Shown here one piece after another: positions 1 through 6,129 of a stretch of 19,873 bases of DNA. Each line of letters begins with the position of its first letter. Positions within the stretch are counted from its first letter, which is position 1. The stretch is from CAYHDN01 sp964355425 (GTDB lineage Bacteria > Patescibacteriota > UBA1384 > XYA2-FULL-43-10 > CAINNR01). The notes under the pieces are model-generated. The model made no database searches, was not told the DNA's origin, and saw only the letters and a program-made list of their open reading frames with translations. A program made the translations under genes and the position numbers. The DNA is taken from the NCBI GenBank assembly GCA_964355425.1, contig CAYHDN010000011.1, forward strand, positions 1 to 19,873, in the 5' to 3' direction.

Positions 1-1012
1 GATCAAATTCAGCCGCCTCCAGTACCACTGTTTCGGTTGTCTCATCGACTTCGGAATTTTCCCCCCCCATTATACCGGCAATTGCAATCGGTTTAGTGCT
101 ATCAGCAATCACCAGCATTTCTGAACCTAAGTTTCGAATCTCATTATCCAGCGTGACGATACGTTCAGTCTTCTTTGCCGTTCTAACAATAATCGTAGAT
201 TTTTTTATTTTTTTCCAGTCAAACGCGTGAAGGGGATGCCCGAGGTCCAAAAGAATATAATTTGTAACATCGACAACATTATTAATTGGTTTGGTGCCGC
301 AGTCGATCAGCCGCTGTTGAAGCCACTCCGGAGAAGGGCCAATTTTGACCCCTGTTATCACCCTGGCAAAATATTGTGGACAAAGATCAGGATTTTTAAC
401 GTCAAAGGAAATTTTAGCCGATGAATGTTCAAGAATTGAGTGTTTAAGGCTAATTGGTTCTTTTTTAATTTGCAGATTTTTAGCCGCTGCTACTTCGCGG
501 GCAATGCCAAGATGTGAAAGGCAATCACCACGATTAGCAGTGACATCTAAATCAACTACTGTATCGCCGCCTAAATATTCCGAAAGCTTTTTTCCCACTT
601 CGTATTCACCTGGCAAAATAAATATGTCGCTATGATCCTGGCCAAGACTTAGTTCGCGTTCGCTGCACATCATACCCGCTGACTCGATGCCTCGGATGTT
701 TGCCTTTACTATATTTGTACCAGCAACACAAGCACCCGGTAGAGCCAATGGCACGAGTTGACCAATTTTGATGTTTTTTGCCCCACAGACAATTTGCAAA
801 TCTTCTTTCCCGGTATTAACAATGACAATTTGTAATTTGTCAGCGCTTGGATGAGTTTTTATACTTTTTATTTTGCCGACAATTATATTCTCGTCAATAC
901 CGGAAGTAATACTCGCAACATCAAGACCGGCCAAGGTCAAAATTTCTACCAGTTCATCATCGCTGATATCGCTTGAAACAAAATCTTTTAGCCAGCTTTT
1001 AAGTATTTTCAT
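1..1012 (-). CDS. pheT: Phenylalanyl-tRNA synthetase beta subunit, partial (N-terminal about 337 residues)
   Basis: PheT is the beta subunit of PheRS, which charges tRNA-Phe and, through its B3/B4 domain, hydrolyses mischarged Tyr-tRNA-Phe. The ATG at 1012 begins MKILKSWLKDFV and the frame stays open to the left edge. In order one sees the tRNA-binding OB-fold (about residues 40-150, with THPSADKL and GMMCSERELSLG), the B1 segment (DVTANRGDCLSH, then GIAREVAA) and the B3/B4 editing domain (VVDVTNYILLDLGHPLHAFD, then AIAGIMGGE). The reading stops at the beginning of B5. It starts one base after the pheS stop, so the two subunits are translationally linked. A run of eight G (plus-strand C at 61-68) encodes the conserved MGGE. 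The C-terminal half is outside the window. Confidence 0.95.
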   Translation of the reverse strand, partial: MKILKSWLKDFVSSDISDDELVEILTLAGLDVASITSGIDENIIVGKIKSIKTHPSADKLQIVIVNTGKEDLQIVCGAKNIKIGQLVPLALPGACVAGTNIVKANIRGIESAGMMCSERELSLGQDHSDIFILPGEYEVGKKLSEYLGGDTVVDLDVTANRGDCLSHLGIAREVAAAKNLQIKKEPISLKHSILEHSSAKISFDVKNPDLCPQYFARVITGVKIGPSPEWLQQRLIDCGTKPINNVVDVTNYILLDLGHPLHAFDWKKIKKSTIIVRTAKKTERIVTLDNEIRNLGSEMLVIADSTKPIAIAGIMGGENSEVDETTETVVLEAAEFD

Positions 1013-1013
1013 C

Positions 1014-1694
1014 TTAGAATTGCTTTAAAAATCGCAAATCACCGCTACGCAAAAGACGAATATCCTCAATGCCATATTTCAACATTACCAACCGATCTAC
1101 TCCCATCCCAAAAGCAAAGCCGGAATATTTTTTCGGGTCCTGTCCCATATTTTTAATCACTCTTGGATGAACCATGCCAGCACCCAATAACTCCAGCCAT
1201 TTGTCATTATGTCTCGCACTGACTTCAAAACCCGGCTCGACGAAAGGGAAAAAACTCGGTACGAATTTAACTTCGGTATCTGGCCCGTACATTTTCTTAA
1301 AAAAATACTCCAAGGTATAAAATAAATGTCCAACTTTGACACCTTTGTCAACATACAAACCCTCAAGTTGAAATACAGACATTTCATGTTTGTAATCAGT
1401 TGCTTCATTCCGGTAAATTTGTCCGGGAGAGAGAATTCGAAACGGCGGTTTATGTTTTTCTCCATAACGCACTTGACCATTAGAAGTTTGCGTCCGAAGA
1501 ACTCTGCCATCAGTCAGCCAAAATGTATCTTGCATATCTCTGGCAGGATGGTCGGCAGGCATATTTAAGGCATCAAAGTTATACCATTCACTATCGACTT
1601 CGGGACCCTCGAAGACCTCAAAACCCAGCGGTTCAAAGATCTTGACCGCTTGGCGGACTAAACTGGATATGGGATGTAAATTACCCTTTATCAT
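1014..1694 (-). CDS. pheS: Phenylalanyl-tRNA synthetase alpha subunit, short form without N-terminal coiled coil
   Basis: This is the catalytic class II subunit of PheRS, which activates phenylalanine with ATP and transfers it to tRNA-Phe. It has 226 residues, against about 330-350 in typical bacterial PheS. Visible core elements are GPEVDSEWYNFDALNMP (30-46) with HPAR (49-52), motif 2 around FRILSPGQIYRNE (85-97), QLEGLYVD (109-116), and motif 3 GFAFGMGVDRL (192-202); the C-terminus DLRFLKQF is canonical. The first residues align to the point where the catalytic domain of E. coli PheS begins, so the N-terminal antiparallel coiled coil is missing. An in-frame TAA at 1707-1709, five codons upstream, rules out a longer start. 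The ATG overlaps the stop of the upstream membrane gene (TAATG). pheT follows after 1 nt. Confidence 0.95.
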   Translation of the reverse strand: MIKGNLHPISSLVRQAVKIFEPLGFEVFEGPEVDSEWYNFDALNMPADHPARDMQDTFWLTDGRVLRTQTSNGQVRYGEKHKPPFRILSPGQIYRNEATDYKHEMSVFQLEGLYVDKGVKVGHLFYTLEYFFKKMYGPDTEVKFVPSFFPFVEPGFEVSARHNDKWLELLGAGMVHPRVIKNMGQDPKKYSGFAFGMGVDRLVMLKYGIEDIRLLRSGDLRFLKQF

Positions 1695-2083
1695 TACCGT
1701 GTCTTTTTAAATTTATTTCCGCGAAAGAATAATTCGAGTAAAAGTATCGCCACCGCTAACGGAACACCAACCCAAAAATCCAGTGTCCTTAACCCTCGAA
1801 GGAGCAAAAGAACGGTCAGAATTAAAGCCAGAACTGCACCTTGTCGTGCTGACGGCCAAAAATATTCTTTTAGGATGACGCTTGAAGTTATATGTGATTT
1901 TATGAACATGATAATAAAACTAATGATTCCGGTCAACGTTACAAATAACGACAGGTAGAAAATGACGAATACTGAATACCCGGCGCTGAAAGGATTATGG
2001 TTGAAAACCGTTAAAATAAAACTAGCCAATGCAAAAAAACAAATGCTAGCAAGAAAGAACAATTTTGCTTTCAGTCGCATCAT
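1694..2083 (-). CDS. Small four-helix integral membrane protein of unknown function, first gene of the pheST operon
   Basis: The product has 129 residues and I do not recognise its family. It starts MMRLKAKLFF and shows four hydrophobic stretches at about residues 7-27, 37-62, 82-100 and 103-122, with basic ends (MRLKAK at the N-terminus, RGNKFKKTR at the C-terminus). This predicts a four-helix inner-membrane protein with both ends cytoplasmic by the positive-inside rule. No catalytic motif or cysteine pattern is visible. Its stop codon overlaps the pheS start (TAATG), so it is translationally coupled to pheS and probably needed under the same conditions. A promoter lies immediately upstream with the ATG about 6 nt after the -10 box, and no Shine-Dalgarno site is present. 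A functional link to PheRS is only inferred from position. Confidence 0.8.
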   Translation of the reverse strand: MMRLKAKLFFLASICFFALASFILTVFNHNPFSAGYSVFVIFYLSLFVTLTGIISFIIMFIKSHITSSVILKEYFWPSARQGAVLALILTVLLLLRGLRTLDFWVGVPLAVAILLLELFFRGNKFKKTR

Positions 2084-2089
2084 GTCTTT

Positions 2090-2118
2090 ATGATATCAGA
2101 AAAAGGGACTTTTGTGAA
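2090..2118 (-). promoter_or_regulatory. Sigma70-type promoter giving a probably leaderless transcript for the membrane protein-pheS-pheT operon
   Basis: On the minus strand TTCACA (2113-2118) is followed by a 17-nt spacer and TATCAT (2090-2095), each one mismatch from consensus. Only six bases (AAAGAC) separate the -10 box from the ATG at 2083, so transcription should begin at or within a base or two of the start codon. No Shine-Dalgarno sequence would be present in such an mRNA. The spacing match is seen in the sequence; leaderless initiation is inferred. Confidence 0.6.
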
Positions 2119-2140
2119 CGTTATCTGTTGAAATATTTAT

Positions 2141-2146
2141 TATAAT
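2141..2146 (+). promoter_or_regulatory. -10 box (TATAAT) upstream of the plus-strand zinc-ribbon gene
   Basis: A perfect TATAAT lies 61 nt before the chosen GTG start of the plus-strand gene. No good -35 hexamer is present at 16-18 nt (the sequence there reads ACGTTA), so this would be a -10-dominated promoter. The expected start is near 2153, giving a 5' leader of about 54 nt that contains the ribosome binding site at 2194. The divergent pheST promoter is only about 25 nt away, so the two could share regulation. The surrounding run is AT-rich, and chance occurrence is possible. Confidence 0.4.
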
Positions 2147-2193
2147 ATGCTTAAATTGCGTTATGAGCGGCATAATCAGATATCTTAATGTTC

Positions 2194-2200
2194 GGAGGTG
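2194..2200 (+). promoter_or_regulatory. Strong Shine-Dalgarno site that fixes the start of the zinc-ribbon gene
   Basis: GGAGGTG at 2194-2200 is an almost perfect anti-16S match ending 6-8 nt before the GTG at 2207. An in-frame GTG at 2198 overlaps the motif itself and cannot use it, so 2207 is the likely start. Confidence 0.65.
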
Positions 2201-2206
2201 GTAACG

Positions 2207-2446
2207 GTGTCGATTGTTCAATCAGCTGTCGAGTGCATCATTTGTGGCTGCCGCTACTCAATAAATCTACCCAAGGTATGCACAGATTGCGGCGCTGACC
2301 CTGTCACTGGCTCGCAGCCAGAAAGCGGTAGGCTGGTTTGTCCGGCTTGCGGACACGAGCAGTGCAGCGAATGTCCCACAAAACCGGCGACTTGTCATCT
2401 CTGCGACACCAGGTTGATGCCACCCGAAAAAATCCCACCAGTCTAA
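2207..2446 (+). CDS. Small cysteine-rich zinc-ribbon-like protein, orphan plus-strand gene
   Basis: This 79-residue product is the only plus-strand gene in the window and I do not recognise its family. It contains 11 cysteines, ten of them in five CxxC pairs: C10/C13, C25/C28, C45/C48, C53/C56 and C63/C66, plus C15. The first two pairs form one zinc-ribbon spacing. The last three, with CPACGHEQC and CHLC, could form a second ribbon with an extra knuckle. The C-terminus is proline-rich (MPPEKIPPV). Expression is supported by a GGAGGTG site before the GTG start, a TATAAT box, and a perfect intrinsic terminator beginning at its stop codon. It is divergent from the pheST operon and convergent with rbfA. 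A role in nucleic-acid or protein binding is plausible for double zinc ribbons but is not shown here. Confidence 0.75.
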   Translation: MSIVQSAVECIICGCRYSINLPKVCTDCGADPVTGSQPESGRLVCPACGHEQCSECPTKPATCHLCDTRLMPPEKIPPV

Positions 2447-2477
2447 GCGTTCGCAACCATAGCGAACGCTATTTTTT
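2446..2477 (+). terminator. Intrinsic terminator between convergent zinc-ribbon gene and rbfA
   Basis: A perfect 9-bp stem AGCGTTCGC / GCGAACGCT (2446-2454 with 2462-2470) encloses a 7-nt loop and is followed by A and six T (2472-2477), the classic plus-strand rho-independent terminator. The stem begins in the stop codon of the plus-strand gene, and its far arm overlaps the rbfA stop (2469-2471). On the minus strand the same hairpin is followed by TTAGACTGG rather than a U-tract, so it should terminate rightward transcription best. Confidence 0.9.
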
Positions 2478-2783
2478 CTCCAAAATTTCTTCAATCCGAT
2501 CAATGGAACCCTGCTTTTCATCTTTAATAAATTGCAATTTCGGAATTTTTCTAATAAAAAGTTTCCCAGCTAGTTCTTTACGGAATTTTCCTGATAGATA
2601 TTTCAACTCATCGTAAACCGATTGATGGCCGGAATAGACATTTACATAGATCTTTGATTCCGACAGATCTTTGTTAGTGTATACAAAATTTATCGATATT
2701 ATTTCATTGGGAAAGTCCTGAAATACAAGCAACGAAAGTTGCTGTTTTAATAGTTCGTTAATTTTTTCGATCCTGTGCAACAC
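2469..2783 (-). CDS. rbfA: Ribosome-binding factor A (30S maturation factor)
   Basis: RbfA is a small KH-fold protein that binds the 30S subunit near 16S helix 1 and is needed for late maturation and growth in the cold. The product has 104 residues, near the usual 110-130, with the family N-terminus (RIEKINELLKQQLSLLV), a central strand pattern and the late segment KLFIRKIPKLQFIKDE, which corresponds to the family's R-x-x-P-x-L-x-F-x-x-D. The final residues, which include IDRIEEILEKK, also fit. The start is a GTG at 2783, 9 nt after the rpsI stop; a TTG at 2780 is the alternative, and no clear Shine-Dalgarno site precedes either. It closes the super-operon, next to the S9 and L13 genes, which fits a ribosome-assembly role. 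Confidence 0.85.
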   Translation of the reverse strand: MLHRIEKINELLKQQLSLLVFQDFPNEIISINFVYTNKDLSESKIYVNVYSGHQSVYDELKYLSGKFRKELAGKLFIRKIPKLQFIKDEKQGSIDRIEEILEKK

Positions 2784-2792
2784 GTAATTAAT

Positions 2793-3176
2793 TTATCGCT
2801 TAGACCACTGTGGTGCCCGGCGGGCTTTTTTTAGGCCAGGTTTTTTGCGTTCAACTTCTCTTTGATCACGAGTCAGAAAGCCGGCCTTTTTCAGAGTTGG
2901 ACGAAATTCAGGATTTTGCAAAATTAGTGCTCTAGATATCCCGTGTCGAATAGCCTCTACTTGACTCATTTTGCCGCCACCAGTGACTTTAATCGAAACA
3001 TCGGTGTCAGCAAATTTACCAACTAGTTTTAATGGGGCTATAGCATCTTCAGAAATAGTTGATTCTTTATCATTAATAACGTATTTGCCTTTACCAGACA
3101 TTATTCTGACGCGGGCAACAGCACTTTTTCTTCGACCAGTCCCATAATAATATTTAATTTTACTTTCAATCGTCAT
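2793..3176 (-). CDS. rpsI: 30S ribosomal protein S9 (uS9)
   Basis: S9 lies in the head of the 30S subunit, and its C-terminal tail reaches the P-site tRNA. The protein has 127 residues. It shows the family start YYYGTGRRKSAVARVRI, the central KVTGGGKMSQVEAIRHGISRAL and the conserved basic tail KKARRAPQWSKR, ending in the SKR that contacts P-site tRNA. The ATG at 3176 was chosen because GAAGGAT sits 4-5 nt upstream. An in-frame TTG at 3218 would add 14 non-homologous residues and a 53-nt overlap. With the chosen start the gene overlaps rplM by 11 nt, keeping the common rplM-rpsI pair, here attached to the end of the alpha operon. Confidence 0.95.
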   Translation of the reverse strand: MTIESKIKYYYGTGRRKSAVARVRIMSGKGKYVINDKESTISEDAIAPLKLVGKFADTDVSIKVTGGGKMSQVEAIRHGISRALILQNPEFRPTLKKAGFLTRDQREVERKKPGLKKARRAPQWSKR

Positions 3177-3585
3177 TTTTATCCTTCGAGATTTTATACG
3201 GATGCTGATTAGCGGCAAAAATTTTTAAATTTTTAATGATTTTTAATTGCAATCGGTTTTTCGGCAACATTCCCTTTACAGCTTTTCTGATCAATTCTTC
3301 GGGCTTTTCCTTTTTCAATCTGGAAAAATTTGTTATTTTTATTCCGCCATGAAAACCAGAATGACGGAAATATTGTTTGGACAATTCTTTTGTCCCAGAA
3401 AGATGGACATTATCTGCGTTTATGACCACTACAACATTATTTGCAATTATATTTGGTCTATAATTTACCGAATTCTTTCCAGTCAACAAAACCGCTATTT
3501 TGGTTGAAATTCTCCCGAGTGTATCCTTGCTCGCATCAACCAGGTAATATTTTTCTTTTTCGATATAATTTTCAATTTTTTTCAT
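3166..3585 (-). CDS. rplM: 50S ribosomal protein L13 (uL13)
   Basis: L13 is an early-assembly 23S rRNA binding protein. The 139-residue product has the expected length and motifs: YYLVDASKDTLGRISTKIA near the start, YRPNIIANNVVVVINADNV, and the KAVKGMLPKNRL segment in the second half. The ATG overlaps the rplQ stop by one base (TGATG), so it is translationally coupled to rplQ. The stop is TGA, inside the start region of rpsI. Confidence 0.96.
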   Translation of the reverse strand: MKKIENYIEKEKYYLVDASKDTLGRISTKIAVLLTGKNSVNYRPNIIANNVVVVINADNVHLSGTKELSKQYFRHSGFHGGIKITNFSRLKKEKPEELIRKAVKGMLPKNRLQLKIIKNLKIFAANQHPYKISKDKNDD

Positions 3586-4115
3586 CAGACACCAGTCTTT
3601 CTAGCCGCTTTGGTTCTGACTGACGTTACGATTCCAGCTTTTTCCTGCGTCGTTGTCAGTTTTTCTAGATTTTTTTGCGCTCTTAGGGTTTTCTTATCAA
3701 TTTTTTGATTAGTATCTTTTATTTCATCTTTCGTTTTACTAGCCGCGGTTTTCTTTTCCGCAATAAAAACCTTACGATCAATAAGTTCAAGCCTAATCAT
3801 CTCTGAGTTATCGCCTAAACGATTCTTTATATGGTAAAGACGAATAAAACCTGAACTTCGATTTTCATAACGAGCTGATAGTTCGTGATAAACCTTCTTA
3901 GCGGCGTTCTTGTCATAAAAGTAGCTTAAAAGTTTTCGATAACTGCCTAGATTCTGCTTTTTTGCTAAACTAATCAATTTCTCAACTTCGGGACGCAACT
4001 CTTTCGCTTTAGCTTTGGTCGTATCAACTTTTTCGTACAATACCAAAGAAGCTGCAAGATTTCGCAGAAGTGATTTTCGATGCGCAATTTTTCTGCCCAG
4101 TTTTCTACTTAACAT
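3585..4115 (-). CDS. rplQ: 50S ribosomal protein L17 (bL17) with long lysine-rich tail
   Basis: L17 binds 23S rRNA near the polypeptide exit tunnel rim. Residues 1-117 are the conserved domain (KLGRKIAHRKSLLRNLAASL, KAKELRPEVEKLISLAK, GFIRLYHIKNRLGDNSEMIRLEL cut at its ends). Residues 118-176 form an extra tail rich in K, T, A and E (for example KTKDEIKDTNQKIDKKT) with no recognisable fold. The family is usually 115-130 residues, although tailed versions exist in several phyla. It begins 3 nt after rpoA in the standard alpha-operon order, and ends in TGA overlapping the rplM start. Confidence 0.95.
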   Translation of the reverse strand: MLSRKLGRKIAHRKSLLRNLAASLVLYEKVDTTKAKAKELRPEVEKLISLAKKQNLGSYRKLLSYFYDKNAAKKVYHELSARYENRSSGFIRLYHIKNRLGDNSEMIRLELIDRKVFIAEKKTAASKTKDEIKDTNQKIDKKTLRAQKNLEKLTTTQEKAGIVTSVRTKAARKTGV

Positions 4116-4118
4116 AGT

Positions 4119-5048
4119 TTAGCCCAGCATTGTTTTAACTTCATCAAAACCTTTTTTCCCCAGGCCTTTGATTTCAGAAAGCTTTAAATCACTCATTCTT
4201 TTAAGGCCTGCAATAGTTTTTATTCCCGAGCTGATAAGCGCATTGATCGTTCTGGCTGAAAGATTTAAATCTTCTATTTTTGTTTTCGGGTCCATTGCGG
4301 CCAGTTCCAATTTGGCATCAGACGAACCGGAATCAGGCGTTTTTTCCGTAATTTCTTCATCCGAAGACTTGCCAACAGCGATATAATTAAAACATTCGAC
4401 TAAAATTTTAGCTGCTTGCGTTAAGGCGTCACGGGGAACTATGCTACCGTTTGTCACAACCTCTAGCTCAATTTTGTCATAGTTCGTCATCTGACCGACT
4501 CGGGTGTGATCGATTTTAAAATTAACCAGTCTCACTGGCGAGAAAACACTGTCAACGGTTATTCGGCCGATGTCGCCCTTTTCAATTTGTTTATCCTCTG
4601 TCGGCCGATACCCGCGTCCTTGTTCAAGAGTAACTTCCAAATTGAAGTTAGCTCCTTTATCCAATGTGGCGATCTGCTCTTCTGGATTTAAAATTTCAAC
4701 TTCTGATACCGCACGAAAATCCTTAGCAAAAACTTTTTTTGGTCCTTTGGCTGAAAGTTCAATTGTAACTGGGTCAGTACTGTGCGACTTGAAATTAATT
4801 TTTCTCAAATTCATGATTATCTCAATCATATCTTCCTTTACGTGCGGAATGGCTGAAAATTCATGTGCGGCACCTTCCAACTTTATCGATGAAATAGCCG
4901 TTCCCAAAAGAGAAGATAGAAGAACTCTTCGAAGTGCATTTCCAAGAGTCGCTCCGTAACCAGGACTCAGTGGCTCGATTTCGAAGATTGATCTTGTTTC
5001 ATCAATCACTTTTTCTTTAATTTTTGGAATTTCAACTAACAAATCCAT
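4119..5048 (-). CDS. rpoA: DNA-directed RNA polymerase alpha subunit
   Basis: The alpha subunit dimerises to seed RNA polymerase assembly, and its C-terminal domain contacts UP elements and activators. The 309-residue product has the N-terminal domain (GYGATLGNALRRVLLSSL at 30-47, the dimer interface helix, and VDSVFSPVRLVNFKID at 165-180), an acidic linker (about 228-258) and an intact CTD (259-309). The CTD residues equivalent to E. coli R265 and N268 are present (R266, N269 in SARTINAL), as is the GLGKKGFDEVK helix-hairpin-helix. The ATG at 5048 is preceded by AAAGGAGA at proper spacing. An in-frame TTG at 5081, inside rpsD, is less likely. The CTD suggests UP-element recognition is retained. 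Confidence 0.96.
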   Translation of the reverse strand: MDLLVEIPKIKEKVIDETRSIFEIEPLSPGYGATLGNALRRVLLSSLLGTAISSIKLEGAAHEFSAIPHVKEDMIEIIMNLRKINFKSHSTDPVTIELSAKGPKKVFAKDFRAVSEVEILNPEEQIATLDKGANFNLEVTLEQGRGYRPTEDKQIEKGDIGRITVDSVFSPVRLVNFKIDHTRVGQMTNYDKIELEVVTNGSIVPRDALTQAAKILVECFNYIAVGKSSDEEITEKTPDSGSSDAKLELAAMDPKTKIEDLNLSARTINALISSGIKTIAGLKRMSDLKLSEIKGLGKKGFDEVKTMLG

Positions 5049-5061
5049 GCTATCTCCTTTT

Positions 5062-5655
5062 TTACCTTGAGTAGTATTCAATAACTAAATTAATATCAAA
5101 TGGTAATTCAAGTTCGTCCTTAGAAAGTAAGTGCTTGAGTTTAAATGTACCTTTTTTTTGATTAAGGTCTATCCACGATGGCGGTTGAATTTTTTGATCA
5201 GATTTAATTTTATTGATATTTTTAATAGATACCTCATTCTTGGGTGTAACCAAAATTGAAGCAATATCAACATTTTTACCATCAATCATAAAATTTCGAT
5301 GGCTAACCAGTTGTCTGGCAGCAGACCGCGATGGCGCAATGTTTAGCCGGTAAACAAGGCTGTCAAGACGAGATTCAAGAAAAAGAATAATATTTTCACT
5401 TGTGTCTCCAGTCTTTTTGGCTGCCTTAAGGTAATAATTTTTCAACTGAGTTTCTGAAAGACCATAAACTTTTTTTACTTTTTGTTTCTCACGCAACTGC
5501 TTTCCGAATTCTGAAAGTTTTGTAAAAGATGTCGGACCATGCTGTCCCGGAGCGTAAGGCCGCAAGGTTACGGGACATTTAGGCAAAAAACACTTTTCAC
5601 CTTTGAGAAAAAGTTTTATACCCTCTCTACGACATTTTCGACAATCATTCTGCAT
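5062..5655 (-). CDS. rpsD: 30S ribosomal protein S4 (uS4), zinc-binding form
   Basis: S4 is a primary 16S rRNA binder that nucleates the 5' domain. The product has 197 residues. The N-terminus has a four-cysteine cluster (C5, C8, C22, C27, as in CRKCRREG and KCFLPKC) that binds zinc in thermophile and Gram-positive-type S4 proteins. PYAPGQHGP follows, then the S4 RNA-binding domain with RLDSLVYRLNIAPSRSAARQ and LVSHRNFMIDGKNVDI. It follows rpsK by 2 nt with TAGGAGAG as ribosome binding site. In E. coli S4 represses the alpha operon; no comparable pseudoknot was identified here. Confidence 0.96.
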   Translation of the reverse strand: MQNDCRKCRREGIKLFLKGEKCFLPKCPVTLRPYAPGQHGPTSFTKLSEFGKQLREKQKVKKVYGLSETQLKNYYLKAAKKTGDTSENIILFLESRLDSLVYRLNIAPSRSAARQLVSHRNFMIDGKNVDIASILVTPKNEVSIKNINKIKSDQKIQPPSWIDLNQKKGTFKLKHLLSKDELELPFDINLVIEYYSR

Positions 5656-5657
5656 GC

Positions 5658-6056
5658 TTATACTCTCCTAATTTTTTTCCGGCGACAGCCGTTATGTGGC
5701 ATCGGAGTCATGTCTTTAATTAATTCAACTTCGATACTAGCATTGTGGAAAGCTCGTATTGCGGAATCACGGCCGGAACCGACGCCAGAAATAAAAATTT
5801 TTGCCTTACGCAATCCTCGTAGTTTAGCCTTTTCTATTGAGGCTGAGGCGGCTAATGAGGCAGCATACGGTGTAGATTTTTTTGAGCCCTTAAATCCAAT
5901 CGATCCGGCCGAAGCCCAAGCAATTACCCCGCCTGTTTCATCGGTGACTGTAACAATTGTATTATTAAAGGATGATTGAATATAAACATTGCCAGATACA
6001 ACTGGTAGTATCGCACGTTTTTTCTTTAAAACAGTTTTTGTTGTTTTTGTTGCCAT
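5658..6056 (-). CDS. rpsK: 30S ribosomal protein S11 (uS11)
   Basis: S11 sits on the 30S platform and shapes the mRNA exit path with S7 and S18. The protein has 132 residues with the conserved SSFNNTIVTVTDETGGVIAW, SAGSIGFKGSKKSTPYAA, GVGSGRDSAIRA and the C-terminal TPMPHNGCRRKKIRRV. The N-terminus has a short lysine-rich lead. The ATG at 6056 lies 73 nt after rpsM, with no Shine-Dalgarno sequence in the last 20 nt (it reads AAATCTTATCAT before the ATG), unlike rpsD and most genes of the operon. Confidence 0.96.
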   Translation of the reverse strand: MATKTTKTVLKKKRAILPVVSGNVYIQSSFNNTIVTVTDETGGVIAWASAGSIGFKGSKKSTPYAASLAASASIEKAKLRGLRKAKIFISGVGSGRDSAIRAFHNASIEVELIKDMTPMPHNGCRRKKIRRV

Positions 6057-6129
6057 ATGATAAGATTTAAGCTACCAGATTCAAGACTCAAGAAATTTTT
6101 TTATCTTTTATCTTTAATTTTTAATCTGA
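6057..6129 (-). other. A-rich rpsM-rpsK intergenic region
   Basis: These 73 nt hold no gene. On the minus strand the first half is almost pure A/T with repeated GATAAAA units and the second half reads TTGAGTCTTGAATCTGGTAGC. A TTGAGT at about -35 to -30 relative to the rpsK ATG and TTAAAT or TAAATC at about -14 to -8 could form a weak promoter, but the spacing (15-16 nt) and -10 match are poor. No hairpin with a U-tract was found. Confidence 0.4.

Noticed and set aside
1694..1709. PheS as a frameshifted remnant with its coiled coil in the upstream frame
   Set aside because: The upstream frame encodes a four-helix membrane protein with its own promoter and a clean TAATG junction, not a coiled coil, and two in-frame TAA codons lie just upstream of the pheS ATG.
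3177..3218. Longer rpsI starting at an in-frame TTG at 3218
   Set aside because: It would overlap rplM by 53 nt and has no ribosome binding site, while GAAGGAT precedes the ATG at 3176, which gives a standard S9 N-terminus.
5049..5081. Longer rpoA starting at an in-frame TTG at 5081
   Set aside because: It would begin inside rpsD, adds residues with no counterpart in alpha subunits, and ignores the AAAGGAGA site that precedes the ATG at 5048.
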